Shown: in pieces, positions 34,934-43,473 of the stretch
Position numbering within the stretch: position 1 is the first letter of the stretch
Layout of the letters: the number at the start of each line of letters is the position of its first letter
From: Orobanche coerulescens
Lineage: Eukaryota > Streptophyta > Magnoliopsida > Lamiales > Orobanchaceae
Direction: 5' to 3'
NCBI GenBank assembly: GCA_033398695.1
Contig: CM065816.1
Span: forward strand, 133,273,358 to 133,337,357
Length of the DNA: 64,000 bases
Made by a program: the position numbers and the translations under genes
The notes under the pieces: generated by a model
The model's input: the letters and a program-made list of their open reading frames with translations, nothing else
Databases searched by the model: none
Told to the model about the DNA's origin: nothing

Positions 34934-34952
34934 GCCCGTGCATCGCACGGGC
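34934..34952. repeat. Perfect GC-rich hairpin in AT-rich DNA
   Basis: GCCCGTGC, a three-base loop ATC, then GCACGGGC. Such CCCGTGC/GCACGGG hairpins occur near ends of some plant non-autonomous DNA elements, but no matching end was found here. Confidence 0.7.
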
Positions 34953-35689
34953 CATGATGTCTCGTTTATATAATGAAAGTGTAGATTCCAACATTAAGTT
35001 TTCAGAGGTTGTTAGGATTAATCGAATTTGACTTGTGTCTTGTGTTCTATTTGTCTTCCTAATATCACAGTCGCATTTCTTCCAAAGTTTCTCTAGAGAT
35101 ACAATTAAAATGTAGATTAAATAACCTATGATGACGTCTCCATCTACCATAAATTATCTAACTCCAAAAAGTGCAAACGGCCAAAAGTCATCACAATCAA
35201 TCACTGACTTCTCAATCTCGTAATCAATTATGTTAATTAATTTAGACCGATTATTGAACTCATTTCTCGAATTATGAACAATAATGTTAAGCATGTAATA
35301 ACATTGATCAGGTGTCTAGACATAAACTAAAACCAATTATTTTAAAAAGGAATTCAAGTAGATAATAATTTAAGTAGTCAATCCTAAAAATTCATCAAAT
35401 ATAATATACTCACATGTCCGGAATCTAACAAGTTAAGCTGGACATGGTGAATAATAAATCAAACTCGTGTTCAACATGTTTCAACTAATAAAAAATTGAA
35501 AAGAAATAAAAGAAGTAGACAAAACTCGGATAATGATCTGCCGATCTTGACTCAATCCTTGAAGTTGATCTCCCTTGATGCCTTCGACTCCCTATTGATG
35601 GTATTTCTCAGCCTCCTAAATTCTTCTTAAACTTAATAATTCCAAAATTTGATCTTTTTGGTACTTTTATAGATGCGAAATAGGGTCCA

Positions 35690-35880
35690 GGATAGTTAAA
35701 TCACGTCAAATTCGTCAAATATGAGAACTGAGACCGCCCAGTGACACGATCGTGTCATTTCACACGCCCATATCTTACTATCCTATAAACAACAATTCGC
35801 TATGGCAGCTAACATGTCCCGAAACACGACTGCGCTAGTGAACACGACCCGCGTTGGTCAATACAGCATGGGTCGTGGGC
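35690..35880. mobile_element. Short gypsy-like remnant with CACGATCGTGTC motif
   Basis: GACACGATCGTGTCATTTCACACG (35742-35765) followed by ACACGACTGCG and AACACGACCCGCG recalls the 31300 remnant. No coding sequence accompanies it. Confidence 0.3.
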
Positions 35881-36276
35881 GCCTAAAAGTCGTTCGTTTT
35901 TGTTCCTTGTTCATGTTCATTCAAACTCATGTGCATCTATTAGTTAGTCTTGTGGGTTCGGACATCATTCATGTTTCTAAATACACAACTAAATAAAACC
36001 AAGCATAATCGAGTCCAATAAATAGAAAGTAAAGCACAAATATTATAATTATACACATACAAGAAGGATAAAAAAAAAAAGCACTACAAAAATATGTGTA
36101 AGATTGAGTGCAAACACGATACAATACATGGGGAATTCTAGGGTTCACCCTTCCTTGTATTTGTTTAACATACACTACCTTAAGGTGTAGTTAATTATAA
36201 CTTTTGGATTAATAATAATTTTTTTATAAATGATTGTACTACATCTTAACCACATATATTATAATTGTAGTACATT

Positions 36277-36285
36277 ATATTTATA

Positions 36286-36326
<41 letters not shown>

Positions 36327-36327
36327 T

Positions 36328-36358
<31 letters not shown>

Positions 36359-36364
36359 ATATAT
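36277..36364. repeat. AT-dinucleotide microsatellite
   Basis: Nearly pure (AT)n with a few TTTAT interruptions spans about 88 bp. Confidence 0.9.
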
Positions 36365-36605
36365 GTGGATAATTTTTTTTTACAGTAAAAGCTTTTGGGC
36401 TAATTTGAAGTTACACCACAACTATTTTTTTTCCATCTGATACCAAAAGCTTTCAAAAATTTTGAAATCACACAAATATTGTGGATAACGTTAAGAATTT
36501 CCGTCAGAAAAAAAAAAGTAAAAATTTTTTTTGAAAATTCTGAAAAATCTAAAAAATCAGAAAAAAATAAAAATAAATCTGAAAAATTCTGCAAAATTTA
36601 AAAAC

Positions 36606-37126
36606 TCTGAAAAAAAAATTAGAACTTTTATTTTTTAAGAAAAAACTATCTGGAATAAATATTAAAAATCAGATATTTTATTTAAAATTCAAAAATAAAA
36701 AGTAAAAATAAAAAAAATCTGAAAATTCTGAAAAATTTAAAAAATCTGACAAAAAACCGGAACTTTTATTTTTTAAGAAAAAAAGATATGAAATAATATT
36801 AAAAATTAGAATTTTTTTATTTAAAATTCGAAAATATAAAATAAAAAATAAAATTTTTTGAAAATTCTGAAAAATTAAAAGAATCTACAAAACAATCGGA
36901 ACTTTTATGTTTTAAAAAAAATATATGGAATAATATTAAAAATCAGAATTTTTTTATTTAAAATTCGAAACTAAAAAGTAAAAAGTAAAAAAAATTCTGA
37001 AAATTCTGGAAAATTTAAAAAATCTGAAAAAAAATCGGAACTTTATTTTTCAAAAAAAAATTATCTGGAATAATAATATTAAAAATCAGATCTTTTATTT
37101 CAAATTCATAAATAAAAATTAAAAGT
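36606..37126 (+). repeat. 139-bp tandem repeat, about 3.7 units
   Basis: Units begin with TCTGA/TCTAC at 36606, 36745, 36884 and 37023, exactly 139 bp apart each time. Each carries an A-run, CGGAACTTTTATTTTT, a WTATSTGGAATAAT-like block, AATATTAAAAATCAGA and TTTAAAATTC. The fourth unit is truncated where the inverted copy begins. Confidence 0.85.
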
Positions 37127-37420
37127 TCTTATTTTTTTAATATTATTATTTTCAGAATTTTCAAAATTTTATTTTAAATTTTCCAGATTTTTTTTTATTT
37201 TTTACTTTTTTTTTTGAATTTTAATTAAAAGATCTGATTTTTAATGTTATTATTCAAGATAATTTTTTTAAAAAAATAAAAGTTCTGATTTTTTTACAGA
37301 TTTTTTAAATTTTGCGTAATTTTCCAGAATTTTCAGAATTTTTTTTATTTTTTTAAGATTTTTTAGATTTTCCGGAAATTTTAAGATTTTTTTAGATTTT
37401 TTAGATTTTCATCCGTAGTG
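37127..37420 (-). repeat. Inverted copies of the 139-bp unit
   Basis: The reverse complement of the preceding array, for example GATCTGATTTTTAATGTTATTATTC (37232-37256) and AAAAGTTCTGATTTTTTTAC (37279-37298). With the direct array it forms a large imperfect inverted repeat. Confidence 0.75.
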
Positions 37421-37841
37421 GAATATAGACAAATTCATAAATAAAAAATTATCGAATTGGAAATAAAAAAATTATTTAGGTGCGAAATTTATTTTTTAAT
37501 ATAAAAAATAAAAGGTTAAATACGTAATTTCAATTCTAAAAATACGAATCTAACAAAATACTTGTACTATTTTTACAATATATATATATGGCTAAGATGT
37601 AGTATTACTGATTTTATTATATTTATAATTAATCTAACAATGAGAATTAAATACATTTTAACTTGATGTATATTTATCAAGTACATTCTTGGTGGACTGC
37701 GGACGTACCCTACACTACATCTCAAAATAGACGGAAACATAAATTATTGAAATAGTAAACGATAATGTTAAAAGAGAATATCACTTAACAATCGCATGTT
37801 TAAGAGGAAGAAAGTGTGATCTTTTTAACATTATTTTTAAG

Positions 37842-38400
37842 TAGTGCTGTCAAGAAAATCGAAAAAATTCGATATCTGTCCGAAATATCTGTATTCGTAT
37901 CTGGAAAAAATAGATATTATCTGTATCCGAAAAAATCGGATACAAATATTATCCGTATCCGAAGATTCCGGATACAGATATGAATATAGGCGCATTCGTA
38001 TCCAAAAATATCCGTATCCGAAATTAATTATATATAATATATATTTTTAGTATAATTTTAATATATAATTATAAGCATGCTACCCCCAATAATACTTTTT
38101 CACATGTCTTCATTTTTTATTTCTCAATATTAAAATATAAGCATGCGGTATAAGTTATCTTTACTTATTACTTATTTCCCTTTCTAACACAGCAATCAGG
38201 TTAGCTAGCCCAAGTGGTATTGGTTGGTAAGGAGAAAGAGCTCCACTAGGATTCAAAATTCCTCCTCCTGTATTTAAGTTTTTGAAGATTAAAAAAAGTG
38301 GCGGAGAATATTAGCATCTGGCAAATATAAATTCGGATACCTTGCCGGATCCGGATACGAATATGGCCATATCCGACCCTATATTATTCGTTTCAAGGTC
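37842..38400. repeat. ATCCGGATA-rich repeat (possible hAT-like element remnant)
   Basis: Repeated CGGATAC, TATCCGTATCCGAA and GGATCCGGATACG words occur at 37860-38020 and again at 38328-38390. The left side begins GTGCTGTCAAGAAAATCG, resembling plant hAT-type ends. No transposase and no convincing right terminal repeat were found. Confidence 0.35.
38198..38297 (+). mobile_element. tRNA-derived SINE-like fragment
   Basis: A box A-like TAGCTAGCCCAAGTGGT (38202-38218) is followed ~30 bp later by a box B-like AGGATTCAAAATTCC (38248-38262), then an A-rich end (AAAAAAAG, 38291-38298). Spacing and motifs fit a pol III promoter of a tRNA-derived SINE. It sits inside the ATCCGGATA-rich repeat. It is not a functional tRNA. 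Confidence 0.4.
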
Positions 38401-39305
38401 ATATTTTTAAGTACTAATTAGAAGTGCGCTACCAGGTCTTACGGTAGGAGTTGAACAGTCTTAATTTTAAATCATAGGAAGATTAATTATGTTGGCCTAA
38501 AAGCGGTATTTTGTCTTTTTATATACTCTCTTACTTTATTATAAAATTAATTATTCATAAGAAAAGTACGTCATACAATGAATTTATTATGGGCTCTTTG
38601 ATTATTCGTAGATTATGAATATATTTGATAAAATTAACGGTCAAATATTGTGATTTTATATGGAACGTATTTATTAAAGAAAAACTAAAAAACAACAAAA
38701 ATGTTAGTTTCATTAGTTTTTCATTTTCGATTAATTATTTGGCCTAATGACATACAGGAGATAGTTATTAATTTGCCTTTCACAGTCTCCATAATTCATT
38801 GAATGTTATCGAGCAAAATCGCTTAACTAATCGTTAAGATGGACGTCGAATTTAGAAACTACTAGTGCTTGCTCCATGCAAAAAATATATTTTAATCAAG
38901 ATATATTTTTTTAACTTTAATCATTTTAACGAATGCATGAATATTTTTAAACTATTTATCTTTATTAATTTTTTGTAACTTCTATAACAATAAACAGTAA
39001 TAAATATTATACAAAATAATGTTTATTTTCAAAGCATATTTTTATTTGGACAAAATTATATTTGAAAAGTACATTATTCAAATTGACGAGAGACTTATAA
39101 AAAAGATTAAACATTAAACATATATACTACTAATTGTGGATCTCGATTAAACATGTTATGTTCCATGATTATCTCGAATTAAAAAAGAAATTAACCATGT
39201 TAAGTTCCATGATTGTCGGTTAATTATATAACCAATTCAACAAGTACATGTAACTTTCCTAGAAAAAGGTCGAGCGTTGTGGCATGGAAAAAGGTATTTT
39301 TAATA

Positions 39306-39319
39306 TTCTCTGCATGTAA
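39306..39319 (+). repeat. LINE target site duplication, left copy
   Basis: TTCTCTGCATGTAA is repeated exactly at 54037-54050, immediately after the LINE tail. Confidence 0.75.
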
Positions 39320-39803
39320 TTTCTATAGAGCGGCAATTCGACCTGCAATGTTGTATGACTCCGAATGTTGGGCGATGAAAAAGTCGCTTGAGAGCAAGTT
39401 GGAAGCAGCTGAAATGAGAATGTTACGTTGGTCGTGTGGTCGCACAATGTTGGATAGAATCCCGAACGGGGTTTTCAGGAACGCGCTAGAAGTGGCGCCC
39501 ATTTCTGCGAAAGTTAGGGAAGGGAGATTGAGATGGTTTGGCCACGTCCGCAGGAGGTAGGCATCTGTTCCGGTGAGGAGGGTCGAGAGTTTATTGGTGG
39601 TCGGGGAGAGGAGGAGAGGCAGACCGAGGAGGACGTGGGAGGAGCAGCTGAGATTAGATTTGAAGGCCTTAAACATTTCCGAGACCATGACTGTTGATAG
39701 GTGCGCTTGGAGACGCCAGATCAGAGTTGTGGATTCTTTCGTAGGGAGCGGTGCTGCAGTTGAGAGCCTCAGGGTTGGGTTGTCTCGGTTAGCTTTGACC
39801 TAG
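39320..39803 (+). pseudogene. LINE reverse transcriptase C-terminal fragment
   Basis: It encodes the conserved C-terminal region of plant RTE-like LINE ORF2, in order: FYRAAIRPAMLYDSECWAMK, AAEMRMLRWSCGRTMLDRI, GRLRWFGHVRR, GRRRGRPRRTWEEQLRLDL and DRCAWR. The polymerase active site (YxDD) lies upstream and is absent because of 5' truncation. A TAG at 39558-39560 interrupts the frame in the linker after HVRRR. The upstream open frame from 39213 belongs to flanking DNA. It is not functional. Confidence 0.85.
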
Positions 39804-40077
39804 AGCATTGCATTTTTTACTTTTATTGTATATTTTATCCTATTGCATTTTGCGTTTGGTGCATTTTTGACAGGGAGATGTGCGCAGAGTCAACCTCTCT
39901 TCTGTTAGATCAGCGTTCTTCGAGAGTGCAGTTGCCAAAGTTCCCTTGGGTAAGTCCCATGTGAATTAAACCATGGGCTCAGGTATGGTTTTGAGCTTTT
40001 TCGCATCGTATGCTTCTATGTATATATCACACAATACTTTGGTGTGCACTAAGCTGGGGGTCTTTACGAAAACAGCA
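39320..40077 (+). mobile_element. 5'-truncated LINE (RTE-type), left part, split by copia C
   Basis: The element starts inside the C-terminal region of a LINE reverse transcriptase and continues through ~270 bp of 3' UTR to the copia C insertion point. The remaining 3' end is at 53926-54036. The 14-bp duplication flanks the whole. 5' truncation is the normal result of target-primed reverse transcription. Confidence 0.82.
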
Positions 40078-41052
40078 TGTAGGTCACAAGTCATTCAGGA
40101 ACAAGTCTAGAGGGGGGTGAATAGACTTGTTGAAACTCTTAAACTCTTTTTCTCAAAGAGTGAGTTTCTTCAGCTGATAGGTAAACAAATGACTTGGAGT
40201 CGCTTGTTCTTAATATGTGCGGAAGTCAGCTGATGACGAATATAAAGCAACTAATGAAACATTTAACAATGAATGCAGCAGTTAAAATATGATGCTATAA
40301 AACAGTAAAGAACGCTGGCAATTATAGTGGTCTCAGAGGTGGGGTAATCCTCTACTAATCCACTTTTCTCCAAACCAGTTGGAGATGAATTCACTATAAT
40401 TCTCAACCAGTGATAAATATTACAGTGATTCAAACAAAACTACAACAGCTTCCAACCAGTGGAAATTCGTGCCGTTGTACCACACTTGACTGCCTTGCAC
40501 CTCTTGATGCTCGATCCCCGGATGCCTTTACAGTCTCTAACTTCAACCAGTGAAGTACCCCGAACTCAGGATTATAGACAAGAGTTTTTGTCTTCTCCAA
40601 CTAAGAGCTTCTTTAAGTATGAACTTTTTAGAACCGCTCTTTTCACGATGCTATATTTCGCTTTGATAGCTTGAATGCTTTGATCGCTTGAAAGTATGTT
40701 AGCACCGGTAGTTGTTCTTGTAAGGTTTTTCTCAACTTCAAATCTTCGGATATATATAGGTCACGATCTCTGAGCTTTTTCCTTGTAGCCGTTGCAAATC
40801 TTTTGAACAAGTCCGTCCGTTGGAGTGAGACTTCTTTGTTTAAACTTTCTGAACGTTGCAAGGCTGGATTCCCATATTTTAATCTATCTTCCGACCGTTG
40901 TGAAGACTCTGCATGTGATGCGCTGAATCTTTTGAATATAAAACGATTAAAGTCTTCAAGGTGGGTCTGGATGATTTATTTAAATCATATCTCTTGCGGG
41001 AATCACTCTAATTTGTCTCTTCACGTTGCATGTGACTTTTCGTAATACTTGA

Positions 41053-41057
41053 CTTTT
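41053..41057 (+). repeat. Target site duplication of element D, left (CTTTT)
   Basis: CTTTT precedes D's LTR and is repeated at 42807-42811. The uninterrupted LTR (53478-53482 region) has it once. Confidence 0.92.
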
Positions 41058-41393
41058 TGATGCAGCAAGCGGAAGTATATTCATATTATCCGTTGATTCT
41101 TAGAATATCCGGATGAATACACAAACGTGATTAACGTTTAGTTCCGTTGATTCAATATGAATACCGGAAGAATAACGATAAAAACACGAACAATGGGATA
41201 AAACCCAATATATTTCTATTTCATCCAAAAACTTCCTTACAAATGATCCTAAGACGCTTATTTATAACATAAAACTAGGGTTTAAGGCGTGTAGGCCCTA
41301 AAAGCCCAACCCATTAACAACTAATTAAAACATAATTAAAACCCTAAACAATAGGATATAAATAATAATATAAATACAATCTAATCTCCATCA
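41058..41393 (-). repeat. 3' LTR of element D
   Basis: The LTR is 336 bp. A perfect TATAAATA box lies on the minus strand at 41259-41266. It includes a TAGGGTTT stretch and a GGATAAAACCC segment. Confidence 0.93.
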
Positions 41394-42444
41394 TTCTCTC
41401 CCTCTTTGAAAAGATTCGTCCTCGAATCTGAATGAATCTAATCTCCAACAGTGTAATAGATGTGACGATGCGTTTAAATCCAGGGATATAAAAATCAATG
41501 AACTCCGCACGATCTTTGATTTCAAAAACATCAGCAGTACGTATTTGACTCAAAACCTTGAGACGATAAGCAAGTGGAGGTTCCCGAGAAGTACCAAAAT
41601 AACTATCACTTTTTATGAAAAAATAATAATTATTAACTTCACCAAAAATAAGAGGCCTAATTGGCTCATCAATCACGACCCCACCAAAAAAAATTGGTCC
41701 ATCAAAAGGACAAGGAACAGAAGGTGGCGTATTTTCTTCAAACCCATATTTATGTAATGTATACCCAGGCTCCAAATAGTGAAATTCTGATGGCCCAAAA
41801 TTTTCAAGGTATGGTGACCCAGTATGCGGAATTGGCAAAGGCCCAAATAGTGGGATTAGGGAATCGTAACACTCTGTGTAAAAAACGCAGCGATTGTTTT
41901 TTGCAACAGCAGTCGCATCATTTGTCGCGGAAGTAGACGAAGGCAATGCAAGACCGGAATCATTTTCAGAGAAGCTATGTGTGGCGTCTGTTGCTAAATA
42001 CATTCTGGTGAGTAGTCGATCGGCTGCTGCCACTAGTGCGATGTCCATACGCGAGACAGGATGACTCGGCATTTTCAGAGAGCCCGAAATCGCGAGGCGG
42101 TGATCGACTGAAGTGGCTGATCGGTATCCGTGCTGAACATAATTCAGGTCGGTCTGTGTGCAGTGGTTGGACGATCTGGAACCGTCGGGAAAACCATATT
42201 GAGCGGTGGATTGGGGGTGTGAATCCAGATCTGGTGGCGGCGTGACAAGGGTAGCCAGATCTAGATCTGGTGGTGCGGTTGGGGCGGCAATTAAGGCTGC
42301 CAAAATCGGAGATGGTGGCGGCAAGATCGCCAACAAATCTGGTGTGTCCCGTTGATAGTAGCTATCGAAAATTCCATCGATAGCAGGAGCCCATTGAGAC
42401 CAGAGGAAATCAAATTCCTCCTCTGTCATCGTCGATGAACCCAT
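41344..42444 (-). CDS. Element D ORF, about 366 aa, uncharacterised
   Basis: I place the start at the ATG at 42444 (MGSSTMTEEEFDFLWSQW). It is the first ATG after the primer site; the open frame upstream of it is LTR and primer-site sequence. The N-terminus is acidic. A Pro/Ala/Leu-rich stretch follows (ILPPPSPILAALIAAPTAPP, about residues 39-58), then a Ser/Asp-rich middle. The C-terminal half is aromatic- and Pro-rich (LFGPLPIPHTGSPYLENFGP, GPIFFGGVVIDEPIRPLIFG, FIDFYIPGF). The last codons run through the polypurine tract and into the 3' LTR. I recognise no gag zinc knuckle, protease or polymerase. It could be a diverged gag-like leader protein or captured host sequence. Confidence 0.55.
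   Translation of the reverse strand: MGSSTMTEEEFDFLWSQWAPAIDGIFDSYYQRDTPDLLAILPPPSPILAALIAAPTAPPDLDLATLVTPPPDLDSHPQSTAQYGFPDGSRSSNHCTQTDLNYVQHGYRSATSVDHRLAISGSLKMPSHPVSRMDIALVAAADRLLTRMYLATDATHSFSENDSGLALPSSTSATNDATAVAKNNRCVFYTECYDSLIPLFGPLPIPHTGSPYLENFGPSEFHYLEPGYTLHKYGFEENTPPSVPCPFDGPIFFGGVVIDEPIRPLIFGEVNNYYFFIKSDSYFGTSREPPLAYRLKVLSQIRTADVFEIKDRAEFIDFYIPGFKRIVTSITLLEIRFIQIRGRIFSKRERMMEIRLYLYYYLYPIV
41394..41408 (-). other. Polypurine tract of element D
   Basis: Minus-strand AAAGAGGGAGAGAA abuts the 3' LTR start TGATGGAG. It fixes the orientation. Confidence 0.85.
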
Positions 42445-42457
42445 AGAATCGTTATGA

Positions 42458-42469
42458 CTCCGGATACCA
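42458..42469 (-). other. Primer binding site of element D
   Basis: Minus-strand TGGTATCCGGAG lies two bases after the 5' LTR end. It matches the iMet-type TGGTATC core but differs in the next bases. Confidence 0.75.
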
Positions 42470-42471
42470 AC

Positions 42472-42806
42472 TGATGCAGCAAGCGGAAGTATATTCATAT
42501 TATCCGTTGATTCTTAGAATATTCGGATGAATACACAAACGTGATTAACGTTTAATTCCGTTGATTCAATATGAATACCGGAAGAATAACGATAAAACAC
42601 GAACAAAGGGATAAAACCCAATATATTTCTATTTCATCCAAAAACTTCCTTACAAATGATCCTAAGACGCTTATTTATAACATAAAACTAGGGTTTAAGG
42701 CGTGTAGGCCCTAAAAGCCCAACCCATTAACAACTAATTAAAACATAATTAAAATCCTAAACAATAGGATATAAATAATAATATAAATACAATCTAATCT
42801 CCATCA
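42472..42806 (-). repeat. 5' LTR of element D
   Basis: The LTR is 335 bp and nearly identical to 41058-41393. The CTTTT duplication follows at 42807-42811. Confidence 0.93.
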
Positions 42807-43251
42807 CTTTTCAACGCATGCTGACGTGGACTTGGAGTACTTGGCTGATCTCAACTAGGCTGATGAGCAGTTAACTTCTCTGCAGTCTGGACCTCTCTGA
42901 TGTTCACTGTTTATGACTTCACTGATCAGGTGACTTGTCTGAGGTACCTTGGCCGCAGTCTGGTCAAACATCCCTGATATATATTGTTGACCAGAACTAC
43001 TCTGACTTGACTCGGCTGATCCTCTCTGATGGACTTAGCTGTACCTAGTACTTAGCCGATTTTTAGCCTAACTTATTTTTGGCCTATAGAAGATACTCAT
43101 TTGGTTTTTCTTTACATTTTGCCAAGTTTTATACTTAACATATTTGGCCTATGGAAGATACTCATTTGGTTCTTCCTTACATTTTTGCCAAGTAATAAAC
43201 ATTTGAATTTATACTTATGACATCATCAAAATCTAACAAGTATTCCTAACA

Positions 43252-43268
43252 AATTCCCCCTATTTTGA
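43252..43268 (-). other. Polypurine tract of copia C
   Basis: Identical to B's tract (AAAATAGGGGGAATT on the minus strand) and directly adjacent to the 3' LTR. Confidence 0.9.
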
Positions 43269-43473
43269 TGATGGCAAAACTTTAAACAAGTAATCAAATG
43301 ATCAAGTCTGCACTTAAGTGCAAGACACAAACTAAAGTCAGTCTAATTTTTGAGACAACTGGGAATTGTCATTCAAAAAGACTGTTATCAAATTAATTTT
43401 ACAAGTACATGGCTGAATTTTACAAGAAAATTTTCAAGTACATAAATCATTACAAGTACACAATAAGTGAAAG

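Larger units (their letters stand above)
30420..36130. other. AT-rich intergenic DNA, no gene recognised
   Basis: No ORF with a recognisable domain is present. The stretch holds diffuse retroelement remnants (listed separately at 31260-32370 and 35690-35880) and a G-rich GGTGGTGG tract near 33480-33550 facing C-rich CCACCACC near 33340. It also has long A/T runs and a short perfect hairpin at 34934-34952. I see nothing supportable in 32400-33300 and 34000-34900. Confidence 0.6.
36230..37610. mobile_element. Foldback-like element with terminal inverted repeats
   Basis: The left end (36235-36262, GTACTACATCTTAACCACATATATT) is the imperfect reverse complement of the right end (about 37580-37608, AATATATATATATGGC then TAAGATGTAGTATT). 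Inside are an AT microsatellite, a 139-bp tandem array and an inverted copy of the array unit. There is no coding capacity. It fits a non-autonomous DNA transposon or foldback element of unknown family. Outer boundaries and target duplication are not resolved. Confidence 0.55.
41058..42806 (-). mobile_element. Element D: 1.75-kb non-autonomous LTR retrotransposon with its own ORF
   Basis: Two LTRs of about 336 and 335 bp (41058-41393 and 42472-42806) flank a 1078-bp interior. LTR ends are TGATGGAG ... CTGCATCA on the minus strand, a TGATG/CATCA inverted repeat. A primer site (42458-42469) and polypurine tract (41394-41408) are in the correct places. CTTTT duplications flank it. The two LTRs differ at about five positions by eye, so it is young. 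There is no protease, integrase or RT; its size lies between TRIM and LARD classes. Confidence 0.93.
40078..43251 (-). repeat. 3' LTR of copia C, interrupted by element D
   Basis: The LTR is about 1420 bp once D and one CTTTT duplication (1754 bp) are removed. Its termini match B's. A TATA-like box lies on the minus strand at 40750-40758. It continues from 41057 to 42812 across the insertion. Confidence 0.94.

Noticed and set aside
36234..36440. Tyr/Ile-rich 68-aa open frame
   Set aside because: It is translation of an AT microsatellite, not a gene.
38198..38270. tRNA gene
   Set aside because: Only box A-like and B-like words are present; no cloverleaf acceptor pairing could be formed, so a SINE-like remnant is the better reading.
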